In this document: one piece after another, positions 16,299-24,386 of the stretch | Layout: every line of letters begins with the position of its first letter | Numbering within the stretch: position 1 is the first letter of the stretch | Assembly (NCBI RefSeq): GCF_036226525.1 | Contig: NZ_CP108487.1 | Span: 5,642,001-5,706,000, forward strand | DNA from: Kribbella sp. NBC_01245 | Lineage (GTDB): Bacteria; Actinomycetota; Actinomycetes; Propionibacteriales; Kribbellaceae | Length of the DNA: 64,000 bases | Reading direction: 5' to 3' | Position numbers and translations under genes: made by a program | The notes under the pieces: model-generated | Told to the model about the DNA's origin: nothing | The model's input: the letters and a program-made list of their open reading frames with translations, nothing else | The model's database searches: none

Positions 16299-17984
16299 TT
16301 AGGCGTCGATGACGACTGGGATGATGACTGGGCGGCGGCGCCAGTGGCGCCAGGTCCAGTTGCCGACGGCTCGGTTGATGAGCTCCTCGAGTTGCCGGAC
16401 GTCGCCGATGCCCTCTTGGGCCGCCTTCGCGAGGGCGTCCTCGATGACCGGGACCAGCACCTTGAACGTGGTGTCGTCGTAGTTGAACCCGCGAGCCAGG
16501 AAGTCCGGCGGTTCGGCCAGCTTGCCGGTGTGCGCGTCGACGATGGCGACCACGCTGATGACGCCTTCCTCGGCGAGCGTACGACGGTCCTTGAGGTTGG
16601 CCTCGGTGACACCGCCGACCGTCATCGCGTCGACGTACACATAACCGGCCTCGACCTTGCCGGCGATCTTGACGCGACCCTTGTGCAGGTCGACGACGAC
16701 ACCGTCCTCGGCGATGACCACGTGATCAGCGGGTACGCCGGTGTCGATGGCGAGCTGCGCGTTCGCCTTCAGGTGCCGGAATTCGCCGTGCACCGGCATC
16801 ACGTTGCGCGGCTTGACCAGGTTGTAGCAGTAGACCAGCTCGCCGGCACTCGCGTGACCGGAGACGTGGACCTTGGCGTTGCCCTTGTGCACGACGTTCG
16901 CGCCCCAGCGGATCAGGCCGTTGATCACGCCGTAGATGGCGTTCTCGTTGCCGGGGATGAGCGAGCTGGCCATCAGCACGGTGTCACCCTCGCCGATCCG
17001 GATCATGTGATCGCGGTTCGCCATCCGGGACAGCGCGGCCATCGGCTCACCCTGGGAACCGGTGCAGACCAGCGTGACCTTGCGGTCCGGCAGGCGCTCC
17101 AGCTCCTTCAGGTCGACGATCAGGCCCTTGGGGATCTTCAGGTAGTCGAGGTCACCGGCGATACCCATGTTGCGGACCATCGAGCGGCCGACGAACGCGA
17201 CCTTGCGGCCGTTCACCTTGGCGGCGTCGAGGACCTGCTGGATCCGGTGCACGTGACTGGCGAAGCTGGACACGATGATCCGGCCGGGCGCGGTCCGGAA
17301 GACGGCCTCGATCGCCGGGCCGAGGTCCTTCTCGGCGGTGGTGAACCCGGGTACGTCGGCGTTCGTCGAGTCCGTCATGAACAGGTCGACGCCCTCCTCA
17401 CCGAGCCGGGCGAACCCGCGCAGGTCGGTGAGGCGCTTGTCCAGCGGGAACTGGTCCATCTTGAAGTCACCGGTGTGCAGCACGGTGCCGGCCTTGGTGC
17501 GCAGCGCGACCGCGAGGCTGTCCGGGATCGAGTGGTTCACGGCCAGGAACTCCAGGTCGAACGGCCCGATCTTGCGCCGCTCGTCCTCCTTGACCACGAT
17601 CTCGTTCGGCTTGATCCGGTGTTCCTTCAGCTTCGCGGCGAGGAACGCAAGCGTCAGCCGCGAGCCGATGACGGGAATGGTGCCGCGTTCCTTCAGCAGA
17701 TACGGCACGCCGCCGATGTGGTCTTCGTGACCGTGCGTGAGAACGATGCCGTCGATCTTGTCGAGCCGGTCCCGGATCCAGCTGAAGTCAGGCAGGATCA
17801 CGTCGACGCCGGGCTGGTGCTCCTCAGGGAAGAGCACGCCACAGTCGATCACGAGCAACCGGCCCTCGTGCTCGAACACGGTCATGTTGCGGCCGATCTC
17901 GCCCAGGCCGCCTAGGGGCACGACCCGCAGGGCGCCTCGGGCCAGTCCGGGCGGGCGGCCGAGTTCAGGATGGGGATGACTCAT
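16299..17984 (-). CDS. rnj: ribonuclease J
   Basis: A 561-aa metallo-beta-lactamase/beta-CASP nuclease that processes and degrades RNA by 5'-exonuclease and endonuclease action. The zinc motif HGHEDH is at residues 84-89. NHSIPDS, HTGDFKMDQ and MTDSTNAD follow, then beta-CASP motifs (IIVSSFASHVHR, HVSGHASAGEL, PVHGEFRHL), all intact. ATG at 17984 (MSHPHPELG) is chosen over an upstream in-frame start at 18026. In many actinobacteria rnj follows dapA; here it is downstream of metal-efflux genes, so context is atypical. A strong terminator follows. Confidence 0.96.
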   Translation of the reverse strand: MSHPHPELGRPPGLARGALRVVPLGGLGEIGRNMTVFEHEGRLLVIDCGVLFPEEHQPGVDVILPDFSWIRDRLDKIDGIVLTHGHEDHIGGVPYLLKERGTIPVIGSRLTLAFLAAKLKEHRIKPNEIVVKEDERRKIGPFDLEFLAVNHSIPDSLAVALRTKAGTVLHTGDFKMDQFPLDKRLTDLRGFARLGEEGVDLFMTDSTNADVPGFTTAEKDLGPAIEAVFRTAPGRIIVSSFASHVHRIQQVLDAAKVNGRKVAFVGRSMVRNMGIAGDLDYLKIPKGLIVDLKELERLPDRKVTLVCTGSQGEPMAALSRMANRDHMIRIGEGDTVLMASSLIPGNENAIYGVINGLIRWGANVVHKGNAKVHVSGHASAGELVYCYNLVKPRNVMPVHGEFRHLKANAQLAIDTGVPADHVVIAEDGVVVDLHKGRVKIAGKVEAGYVYVDAMTVGGVTEANLKDRRTLAEEGVISVVAIVDAHTGKLAEPPDFLARGFNYDDTTFKVLVPVIEDALAKAAQEGIGDVRQLEELINRAVGNWTWRHWRRRPVIIPVVIDA

Positions 17985-18003
17985 GGCCCACACGGTACGT
18001 GAA

Positions 18004-18717
18004 TCAGGCGCAACACCCATCTTCACAACCGTCGCCGCCGCTCGCCGGATCCATCACAGGCGAGCAGCAACCCTGTCCGCGCCACGCCTGGATGCCCTCA
18101 CGAACCGCAACGGCCGCGATCACCAAACCGGCCAGCGGGTCCGCCCAGAACCAGCCGAGAGTGGCGTTCAGCACAAGCCCGACCAGCAATACGGCGGACA
18201 AATAGGTGCACAACAGCGTCTGCGTGCCATCGGCGACGACCGCGTTCGACCCGAGGGCCCGGCCGGTACGACGCTGCGCCCTCGACAGCAGCGGCATCAC
18301 GATCAGCGAGGCGATCGCCAGCCCGATGCCTACCGTCGACGTGTCCGGCGTGGACCGATCCAGCAGGGCGCGGACCGATTCGAAGCCGACGTACGCGGCA
18401 AGTGCGAAGAAGGACAGCCCGATCAGCCGGAGGGCACGCCGTTCCCGCGTCTCGGGCAGCTTGTGCCGGAACTGCCAGAGGATGATCAGGCCGCTCGCCA
18501 CCTCGACGATCGAGTCGAGCCCGAACCCGACCAGCGCCACCGACCCGGCGATCGTCCCGGCCGAGATCGCGATGACCGCCTCGACCAAGTTGTACGACAC
18601 GCTCGCGCCTGCCAGCAGTTGCGCCCGCCGCCCAAGCCGTCGCCGTTCCGCCTGGGCTACTGGGTCCGGAGCGGCCGACGGTATGCCGATCAGAGGGAGC
18701 TGCTCGGTCATCGGCAT
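18004..18717 (-). CDS. CDF-type cation transporter with cysteine-rich C-terminus
   Basis: A 237-aa membrane protein of the cation-efflux superfamily with about six helices. TM regions include SVALVGFGLDSIVEVASGLIIL (D-x3-E metal-site pattern) and NAVVADGTQTLLCTYLSAVLL (D-x4). It lacks the usual C-terminal cytoplasmic domain and ends instead with CCSP...GCEDGCCA, a likely soft-metal-binding tail. Co-transcribed with the CmtR-type sensor (10-bp overlap), so cadmium, lead or similar thiophilic metals are the likely substrates. Confidence 0.85.
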   Translation of the reverse strand: MPMTEQLPLIGIPSAAPDPVAQAERRRLGRRAQLLAGASVSYNLVEAVIAISAGTIAGSVALVGFGLDSIVEVASGLIILWQFRHKLPETRERRALRLIGLSFFALAAYVGFESVRALLDRSTPDTSTVGIGLAIASLIVMPLLSRAQRRTGRALGSNAVVADGTQTLLCTYLSAVLLVGLVLNATLGWFWADPLAGLVIAAVAVREGIQAWRGQGCCSPVMDPASGGDGCEDGCCA

Positions 18718-19046
18718 TCTCCCGTCGTGTCCGGGCGGCAGCAGGCCGGGTCGACCGCGAGGACGACGTTCAGCAACTGGGTCAGAGCGGTGCCGAGGCT
18801 CGCGTCGGCCAGCTCATAGCGAGTACGGCGGCCTTCCGGCTCGGCGACGACCAGACCACAGCCGCGCAGACAGGCGAGGTGGTTCGACAGGGACTGCCGG
18901 CTGACCCCGATCCGCTCGGCGAGATCGGCCGGATAGCTCGGCCCTTCCTGCAGTACGAGCATCACCTGTGTGCGGGTCGGATCCGACAACGCATGCCCAA
19001 ACCGCGCCAGCACCTCACTACGACTGATCGTGTCCACACGCAGCAC
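18708..19046 (-). CDS. cmtR: CmtR-type ArsR-family Cd/Pb sensor
   Basis: A 112-aa winged-helix repressor closely resembling mycobacterial CmtR. The recognition helix RQSLSNHLACLRGCG contains C59 and C63, and C102/C103 lie in the C-terminal DPACC, matching CmtR's Cys57/Cys61/Cys102 site for cadmium and lead. Metal binding releases the operator. The start at 19046 is GTG and lies only 3 bp from an inverted repeat; a leaderless transcript or the near-SD GGAATGG are both possible. It controls the overlapping cation transporter gene. Confidence 0.88.
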   Translation of the reverse strand: MLRVDTISRSEVLARFGHALSDPTRTQVMLVLQEGPSYPADLAERIGVSRQSLSNHLACLRGCGLVVAEPEGRRTRYELADASLGTALTQLLNVVLAVDPACCRPDTTGECR

Positions 19047-19048
19047 TG

Positions 19049-19064
19049 TACAGCCATTCCTGTA
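19049..19064 (-). promoter_or_regulatory. putative CmtR operator
   Basis: TACAG-6 bp-CTGTA is a perfect inverted repeat immediately upstream of the cmtR start. A further CTGTA lies about 12 bp beyond. The position fits autoregulation. Confidence 0.55.
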
Positions 19065-19092
19065 TTCACCGAAAGCTGTACTGGCGCAGACG

Positions 19093-19518
19093 TCAGCCGT
19101 TGACGTCCGCGACCGCGAGCCCGAACGCTCCTGCAGCGGTCAGTAGTTGGCGGTCGCCGGAGGCCAGCACGAGGTCGCCCTCGTTCACCTGCTCGGCTGC
19201 CGCGCAATGCACGGCGTCGTATCCCCGAAGCGTCGCCAGTGCCGTCATTTCGGCCGCCCTGCCGACGAGTTCGGCGTCAGCCTCGACGACGTCGAAGTCG
19301 GCCCAGAGGCGATCTAGAGCAACCAGCGCCTGGTTGTGCTGACCTGCCGTCAACCGACGCGACCGCCGCCCCTGCGCAAGGGCGGCCGCTGATTCGACGT
19401 ACAGCAGTCGGCTGGTGACGACCGCGTCCGCCTCGGTCCACAGCCGCTCGCAGAACGACGAAGCCGGCTCCTGGATCAGCAGAGGAACGAATGCCGAGGT
19501 GTCGAAGTACGCGATCAT
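19093..19518 (-). CDS. vapC: VapC-type PIN-domain toxin ribonuclease
   Basis: A 141-aa PIN domain. Acidic metal-binding residues are present in YFDTSAF (D6), YVESAAAL (E ~42), RGYDAVHCAAA (D ~100) and LASGDRQLL (D ~121). VapC toxins cleave specific tRNA or rRNA sites when freed from VapB. The start overlaps the antitoxin stop by 4 bp (ATGA), the standard coupled arrangement. All catalytic acids appear intact, so the toxin is probably active. Confidence 0.93.
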   Translation of the reverse strand: MIAYFDTSAFVPLLIQEPASSFCERLWTEADAVVTSRLLYVESAAALAQGRRSRRLTAGQHNQALVALDRLWADFDVVEADAELVGRAAEMTALATLRGYDAVHCAAAEQVNEGDLVLASGDRQLLTAAGAFGLAVADVNG

Positions 19519-19769
19519 CGGCGCTGGTCGGCAACCAGATCACTGACCGTGCCCGCCGTCTTGATCGGTTGCGGAGTGGAACGACGGCGATGCCTGGCCG
19601 GCGTCACCCGCCCCTCCTCGATCAGCCGCTCCAGCGCCGTGGGCTGATCGATCGGCACGATCCGCGCGATCGGCTTGCCGTGATCGGTGACGACGATGAC
19701 GCGACCGGCCCGCACCTCGGCGAGATGCCGGCTCAGCCCGTCGCGCAACTCCCGGACACCGATGCTCAT
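19515..19769 (-). CDS. vapB: VapB antitoxin, Phd/YefM type
   Basis: An 84-aa antitoxin. The N-terminal Phd/YefM fold (MSIGVRELRDGLSRHLAEV ... VIVVTDHGKPIARIVP) binds DNA; the basic, flexible C-terminal half neutralises VapC. AGGAG five bases before the ATG is the ribosome-binding site and is itself one arm of an inverted repeat. Expected to repress the operon together with VapC through the upstream operators. Confidence 0.92.
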   Translation of the reverse strand: MSIGVRELRDGLSRHLAEVRAGRVIVVTDHGKPIARIVPIDQPTALERLIEEGRVTPARHRRRSTPQPIKTAGTVSDLVADQRR

Positions 19770-19815
19770 GGGGACTCCTTTGTGGCCACATCAGGAGTCC
19801 CCATTGTAGCCACAA
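19770..19815 (-). promoter_or_regulatory. vapBC operator cluster
   Basis: GGGGACTCCT (19770-19779) and AGGAGTCCCC (19793-19802) form a 10-bp inverted repeat. Between and beside them lie TGTGGCCACA (19781-19790, palindrome) and TTGTAGCCACAA (19804-19815, near-palindrome). The TTGTNGCCACAA pattern repeated twice is typical of Phd/VapB operators. The promoter must lie within or just upstream of these sites. Confidence 0.75.
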
Positions 19816-19825
19816 TCAGCTGGGC

Positions 19826-20953
19826 CTATGGCCAGATCGAGGTGACCCATTCGGGGTGGTCGATGAAGGGGTTGCGGTTGTGCTGGAAGGAGTCGTAGAT
19901 GACCTGGTTGCGGCGCTTCTCGAAGGTGTCGGGCGGGTCGGCCGCGCTCCAGGCCTTCAGCACGGACAGCTTGCCGACCGCAGGGGCGCTGCCATTGCCG
20001 ACGATGTTGTTGGGCTCCAGGTTCGGCCAGCCGTCACCGCCTTCGTAGCGAACGGCCATGTAGAGGATCATCCGGGCCACGTCGCCCTTGACGGCCGCAC
20101 GCGGTTCGAAGGAGTCGGCGTCCGTCAGGCTGCCCGGCGCCTCCGCGACGGCGGATCCACCGAGGTCGAAGTCCTTGTTGCCGCGGACCGAGTTCACCGT
20201 GACGTCCTCGGGCCGAAGGTGGTGGATATCCGTGCCGGGCCCGGTCGCCGTACCGAAGTCGCCGTGGGATTGCGGCCAGACGTGCTCGCGGTTCCAGTCG
20301 TTCGCGTCGCCGCCGTTCGTGGTCTTGCTCTGCGAACGGCCGGAGTAGAGCAGGATCACGTTGTTCGTATTGCCCGGATCCTGGTCAGTGGACTTGAGCG
20401 CGTTCCAGACCTGGTCATAGCTGAGCTTGGTCTGGCTCGAGATGATCGTGTGCAGCGCGGCCTTCAACGCGGGCCCGGTCTTACCGGCGGCACCCGCGTA
20501 GTAGTCGTCCGTGCCGCCACCGCCCGATCCGCCACCAGTGAAGGCAGTCGGGTCCTTCATGCCGGGGTGCGTGAAGTACGCCGTCAGCGTGCCGGTCACG
20601 GTGATCTTCGTACCGAGGCGCGACGGATTGGTCTTCAGCCCGTACGACGCACGGAAGGCCGTCGGAATCTGGACGTAGAGCATCGCCGACGTACTGGTCT
20701 GGCCGGCGGAATCGGCCAGGGCCAGCGCGTAGTCGCTCGGGAAGTTGCTGCGGACAACGGTGTTCGTGGCCGTCGGTTGCCCGACCACGTAACCCTCGAC
20801 GGTCGCAACGCCGCCGTTCTGCTGCTGGATCGCGGTGGCCACCGAGATCGTGGCGGTGGTCGCGGCCGATGCGGCGGGCGGGACCTGGAATGAGATCAGC
20901 GCCAGGATGACGGCGAAGGACGCGAACAGGCGTGGCGGACGGATCGTGGGCAC
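19826..20953 (-). CDS. secreted endonuclease I-family nuclease with N-terminal OB-like domain
   Basis: A 375-aa exported protein. The signal peptide ends near residue 30 (PPAASA). Residues ~35-130 resemble the OB-fold domain (DUF6359-like, AIQQQNGGVATVEGYVVG) found before secreted nucleases. A GGGSGGGG linker precedes the His-Me finger nuclease domain with WNREHVWPQSHG, DIHHLRPED and NSVRGNKDF, the endonuclease I metal/catalytic motifs. It should degrade extracellular nucleic acid for nutrient recovery. Monocistronic. Confidence 0.9.
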   Translation of the reverse strand: MPTIRPPRLFASFAVILALISFQVPPAASAATTATISVATAIQQQNGGVATVEGYVVGQPTATNTVVRSNFPSDYALALADSAGQTSTSAMLYVQIPTAFRASYGLKTNPSRLGTKITVTGTLTAYFTHPGMKDPTAFTGGGSGGGGTDDYYAGAAGKTGPALKAALHTIISSQTKLSYDQVWNALKSTDQDPGNTNNVILLYSGRSQSKTTNGGDANDWNREHVWPQSHGDFGTATGPGTDIHHLRPEDVTVNSVRGNKDFDLGGSAVAEAPGSLTDADSFEPRAAVKGDVARMILYMAVRYEGGDGWPNLEPNNIVGNGSAPAVGKLSVLKAWSAADPPDTFEKRRNQVIYDSFQHNRNPFIDHPEWVTSIWP

Positions 20954-21375
20954 GGCGGGCTCCCCGGGGGCGGTGGGATTCGTGCTTGGTCAGTGACTCA
21001 CAGTTTGCCCATCGAACCGGGAACTGAATACCGCTAACACCCAGCATTCGCCAGAACTTCACATCGGGGGCGAACCTCAAGGGTGAACATTCACGTGAAT
21101 TGAATCGGTGGGGCGGTATGAGCGCGACGGTCGATCGTTCGCGCTCATACCGCCCCACCTAGGTGCCTGAGCCCCCATCAATCGTCGACTATCGCCACCG
21201 ATTGCTCGCCCAGCCACCAGTGAGGTGCCACTAGCGGGCAGCACCTCACCGCGTTGGTGAAGTAAGGATCAAGTCCTTCTCCGGTAGGCGTGGGCGGGAC
21301 GCCGCTACGGACCGTACTCAGTCCACAACCGAATGTCCATGGTTACTCATCAGAAAGGTTTTTCAGCAACGGTTC
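20954..21375. other. 422-bp intergenic region
   Basis: I see no gene here. It contains the promoter side of the secreted nuclease gene (minus strand) and the 3' flank of the GH16 gene (minus strand). Its only marked structure is the perfect 21-bp hairpin at 21107-21159. Confidence 0.5.
21107..21159. repeat. perfect 21-bp inverted repeat (hairpin)
   Basis: GGTGGGGCGGTATGAGCGCGA reversed and complemented recurs at 21139-21159; the first arm is 21107-21127 and the loop is 11 nt. It lies 150 bp upstream of the secreted nuclease start and 217 bp downstream of the GH16 stop. No T-tract follows on either strand, so it is not a standard intrinsic terminator. Its arm sequence is unrelated to the two 96-bp palindromes. 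Confidence 0.9.
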
Positions 21376-22317
21376 TCAGCAGCTGATCGTGTCTGAATGA
21401 CGGACACCGCTGCTGCGGAACTGGTTCACCCGGGCCACCGCCGCGGCCGGAGTCAGCGTCTCGTTCTTGGCGTAGTAGACCCAGTCCGCTGCCTGGACAT
21501 AGGCGCTGGTGGCGCCGCTGTGACCCTCCAGGTCGATGAGCCAGTGGTTGTAGTTGAGCGTCATGTTGCGACGCGGGTAAACGCTACGGCCCTGGTCGTC
21601 CGTGGTGTGGTCCCCGACGAGGGTGCCGTCGATGTAGTACTTCACATGACCGTCCGCGACGGTGGTGACCAGGTAGTGCCAACCGTTGTGGCTCCACGGC
21701 ATCCTGCTACTCGTCCGATAGCCCTCGAACGGATCCGCCTGGTAGGTGTTCCAGCTGGTGACGAAGTTGACCGGGCCGGTCTCACCCCAACCGCCGTTCG
21801 GCAGGTACTCGGAGAAGTCCAGCTCGCTGTACGTCGGCTCCCAGTCGTAGTCGAGCGGGGAGATCGCGTAGAAGGTCTGGTTGACGTGGTCGCCGTCCGC
21901 CCCGGTCGTCGGGGCATCGCTGAACTTGAACCGGGTCGCGTAGGTGCCTTCGCGGAAGCGCAACCGGTTCTGCTGGACCTGGGAGTGCGTGGTGCCGGCA
22001 GCCGTGCCGTTGGTCGACGCGCGCAGTTGCATCACCTTCTGGCCGTCGACCGTCGGGAAGGTGACGTTGCTCGCGGCCCAGGTGGCGCCACCGACGCCGG
22101 GACCACCCGCGTTCGTCCGGACGCTCCAGTCATGACCGGTGAAGGCCGGGTCCGTACGGGAGCTGTAGTTGAAGTCGTCGAACAAGGCGCCGCAGGCGGG
22201 TGCCAGCGGCGCTTTGCGCTCCGGCGCGGGGGCAGCGCCGGCCGATAGGACCGGGAGCACGGCAGCGGAGATCGCAACGGCGGCGGCAACGAACCTGGTC
22301 TGGTGTGAACGGATCAT
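21376..22317 (-). CDS. secreted glycoside hydrolase family 16 enzyme
   Basis: A 313-aa exported beta-glucan/galactan-type hydrolase. The signal peptide ends near residue 29. The jelly-roll domain carries the GH16 catalytic signature E-x-D-x-x-E as SELDFSE (E165, D167, E170), with W84-region and YYIDGTLVGDH strands typical of the family. Exact polysaccharide (laminarin, lichenan, agar or other) cannot be read from sequence. Probably controlled by the neighbouring GntR regulator, since a palindrome lies upstream. Confidence 0.85.
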   Translation of the reverse strand: MIRSHQTRFVAAAVAISAAVLPVLSAGAAPAPERKAPLAPACGALFDDFNYSSRTDPAFTGHDWSVRTNAGGPGVGGATWAASNVTFPTVDGQKVMQLRASTNGTAAGTTHSQVQQNRLRFREGTYATRFKFSDAPTTGADGDHVNQTFYAISPLDYDWEPTYSELDFSEYLPNGGWGETGPVNFVTSWNTYQADPFEGYRTSSRMPWSHNGWHYLVTTVADGHVKYYIDGTLVGDHTTDDQGRSVYPRRNMTLNYNHWLIDLEGHSGATSAYVQAADWVYYAKNETLTPAAAVARVNQFRSSGVRHSDTISC

Positions 22318-22621
22318 CGAGCTTCACCTTCTCTTGGGCGGAGGGCGGGCCGGATCGCTACAGATGGTTCATGCTCCGACCACTTTAGGTAAGGTGGTCC
22401 ACCATATTGGTAAAGTCAAGAGCGGAGATTTCTTTTCCACTGGATAATTTACTTAGGCAGTCACTCCCGTGCGCTCAGGCTCAGCTGGGCAGCAGACATG
22501 CCGTTGACCAGGCTGCCAGATTGGTCAGAAGTGCCTGACCACTCGGCACGTGTGTCGGCTCACCAGTTGCTACGATGGCGATATTGCGTAGGTCGCAACC
22601 AACACGTGCGAGGGGTGGTCG
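22318..22621. promoter_or_regulatory. divergent promoter region, GH16 / GntR regulator
   Basis: A 304-bp gap between divergent genes. It contains the palindrome GGTGGTCCACC at 22393-22403 and an AT-rich stretch at about 22400-22455 (TTGGTAAAGTC, TTTCTTTTCC, ATAATTTAC) that is the likely GH16 promoter. GAGGGGTGG just before 22622 is the GntR ribosome-binding site. Confidence 0.5.
22393..22403. promoter_or_regulatory. candidate GntR operator palindrome
   Basis: GGTGGTCCACC is a perfect 11-base palindrome (odd centre) flanked by AA and AT. Its symmetry and place between a GntR/HutC regulator and a GH16 gene suggest an operator. Confidence 0.45.
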
Positions 22622-23320
22622 ATGAGGCGCACGGAGGCCCGGGACCGGCTGCTGCAGCTGATCGAGATCCGGCAGCCCGGTGAGGCGTTACCGTCGGAGC
22701 GGAGCCTGAGCGAATCGCTCGGGGTGTCCCGTCCGACCCTGCGGGCTGCGCTCGACGATCTCGCCAAGGATGGTCTGGTCACCCGCGAGCACGGCCGCGG
22801 CACGTTCACGGGATCACGCAAGATTTCGCAGGAGCTCAAGCCGACTCCGCAAGGCGACTACAACCTCGCGCCGGCCGAGGGGTCCTGGCAGAGCCGACTG
22901 GTGAGTTTTGCGATGGAGCCTGCGGGGGCGCGGCTCGGCCAGCGCATGCAGGTCTCGCCGGGTGACCAGTTGGTGTCGGTGGTTCGGTTGCGCCTGGTCG
23001 ACGCGGAGCCGATGTGCATCGAGAAGATCCGCATCCCGGCGGTGTTCGTGCCGGGTATCACTGGTCGCGACTTCGAGACGGGGTCGCTGTATGAGCTGAT
23101 GCGATCTCGCTATGAGGTGGTCGCCCGCGAGGCCGTCCAGACGACCGAGCCGACCGTGACCGACGACCAGGAGTCGGAACTCCTCGGCGTACCGGTCCTC
23201 TCCCCGGCCCTCCTCTTCGAACGCCTAACCCGCAACGCCGGCAACGCCGTCATCGAATACACCCGCTCCATCTACCGAGGCGACCGCTACCGAATAACCA
23301 CCAAACTAACCTTCGACTAA
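22622..23320 (+). CDS. GntR/HutC-family transcriptional regulator
   Basis: A 232-aa regulator. The N-terminal winged helix is PSERSLSESLGVSRPTLRAAL...REHGRGTF (residues ~20-62). The C-terminal UTRA ligand-binding domain runs from ~80 to 230 (VSVVRLRLVDAEPMCIEKIRIP, FERLTRNAGNAVIEYTRSIYRGDRY). UTRA domains bind small molecules such as sugars. It is divergent from the GH16 gene and convergent with a sugar ABC importer operon, making carbohydrate response likely. An ATG at 22622 with GAGGGGTGG upstream supports the start. Confidence 0.92.
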   Translation: MRRTEARDRLLQLIEIRQPGEALPSERSLSESLGVSRPTLRAALDDLAKDGLVTREHGRGTFTGSRKISQELKPTPQGDYNLAPAEGSWQSRLVSFAMEPAGARLGQRMQVSPGDQLVSVVRLRLVDAEPMCIEKIRIPAVFVPGITGRDFETGSLYELMRSRYEVVAREAVQTTEPTVTDDQESELLGVPVLSPALLFERLTRNAGNAVIEYTRSIYRGDRYRITTKLTFD

Positions 23321-23346
23321 CCCCCTTGAGGTTCGCGCCCGCACAC

Positions 23347-23430
23347 ATGACTCCGAGCGCGCGGCCCTCCTGTGGTTGCGTCCGCTTATGACTTCGGGCG
23401 TGCGGCCCTCCTGTGGTTGGCGTCCGCTTA
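23347..23430. repeat. 42-bp tandem repeat, two copies plus partial third
   Basis: Units 23347-23388 and 23389-23430 (core GCGGCCCTCCTGTGGTTG) differ at only a few bases; the first 8 or so bases of a third follow (ATGACTTC). A degenerate inverted copy lies at about 23465-23510 (GACGCCAACCCCAAGAGGGC), so the whole block can fold. It sits between the GntR 3' end and the sugar-transport operon end. Function unknown. Confidence 0.75.
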
Positions 23431-23512
23431 TGACTTCATCGGGCGCCGACCCCAGAAGGGCCGCACGCCAAAGTCAGTAGGCCGACGCCAACCCCAAGAG
23501 GGCTGCGTGGTT

Positions 23513-23544
23513 GGCAGGCGCCCGGTGGGGGGCGGGCGCCTGCC
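23513..23544 (-). terminator. terminator of the sugar ABC operon
   Basis: GGCAGGCGCCCG (23513-23524) pairs perfectly with CGGGCGCCTGCC (23533-23544) around an 8-nt loop, 8 bp beyond the permease stop. Confidence 0.75.
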
Positions 23545-23552
23545 AGGCGGGG

Positions 23553-24386
23553 TTAGCCCTTTACGGCGCCGGCGGCGACGCCGGTTGTTACGCGGCCTTG
23601 GAGGGCTAGGAAGATTAGGAGGACGGGGAGCATGAAGAGGCTGGCGGCGGCCATGGTGGCGCCCCAGTCGGTGCCGAAGGTGTTGCTGAAGGACGAGAGC
23701 CAGACCGGCAACGTGCGCTGGTCCTGGTTCTTGATGATCAGCAGGTTGGCGAAGGCGAACTCGTTCCACGCGGTGATGAAGCCGAAGAGTGAAGTAGAGA
23801 GAAGCCCGGGCGCCAGCAAGGGAAAGGAGATCCGCCGGAAGGCCTGGAATTGGTTGCAGCCATCAACCTGGGCAGCCTCCTCGAGTTCGGCAGGAATGGC
23901 GTTCAAGAAGCCGCGCAACGTCACGATCGTGAACGGCAGCGTGACCATGAAGTAGATCAACGTCAGCATCGGCAACTTGTCGAGCATGTCCGTGTCACGC
24001 GCGATCACGTACATCGGGATCAGCAACGCCTCCCACGGTGTCATCTGCGCGATGAACACCATCAGGATGAACGCCCGCCGACCGGTCCACCGCATCCGCG
24101 ACACCGCGAATGCCGCCAAACAGGCCACCGCCAGCGACAGCAACACCGCGCTGATCGCCACCAACCCGCTGTTTCGCCAGAACAACCAGAACCCGTCCGC
24201 GTTCACCGCCGTACGGAAGTGATCGAACGTCACGTTTGTCGGCAAGAACGTCGGCGTCTCGGCCGTGATCTCGGTGGTCGGCTTGAACGCGGTCAGCACC
24301 ATCCAATAGACCGGGAAGACCGAGAATACGAAGACCACCAAGGCGAGCAGGTTGACGATCGCCTTGCGGCGCAAGCTGATTCTCAC
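23553..24386 (-). CDS. carbohydrate ABC transporter permease (MalG-type)
   Basis: A 277-aa inner-membrane permease with about six helices. The cytoplasmic coupling loop EEAAQVDGCNQFQAFRRISFPLLAPG (given in part: EEAAQVDG then PLLAPG) has the EAA-x3-G pattern of sugar importers. The GTG at 24386 overlaps the upstream permease stop (GTGA). Third gene of a binding-protein/permease/permease operon; no ATPase gene is present, so a shared MsiK-type ATPase elsewhere probably powers it. Confidence 0.92.
   Translation of the reverse strand: MRISLRRKAIVNLLALVVFVFSVFPVYWMVLTAFKPTTEITAETPTFLPTNVTFDHFRTAVNADGFWLFWRNSGLVAISAVLLSLAVACLAAFAVSRMRWTGRRAFILMVFIAQMTPWEALLIPMYVIARDTDMLDKLPMLTLIYFMVTLPFTIVTLRGFLNAIPAELEEAAQVDGCNQFQAFRRISFPLLAPGLLSTSLFGFITAWNEFAFANLLIIKNQDQRTLPVWLSSFSNTFGTDWGATMAAASLFMLPVLLIFLALQGRVTTGVAAGAVKG

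Noticed and set aside
16146..17915. 589-codon plus-strand frame opposite RNase J
   Set aside because: Composition (Val/Asp/Arg/Leu-rich, no domain) is an antisense artefact; RNase J motifs lie on the other strand.
23347..23510. CRISPR array
   Set aside because: Only two to three tandem units without regular spacers, and no cas genes nearby.
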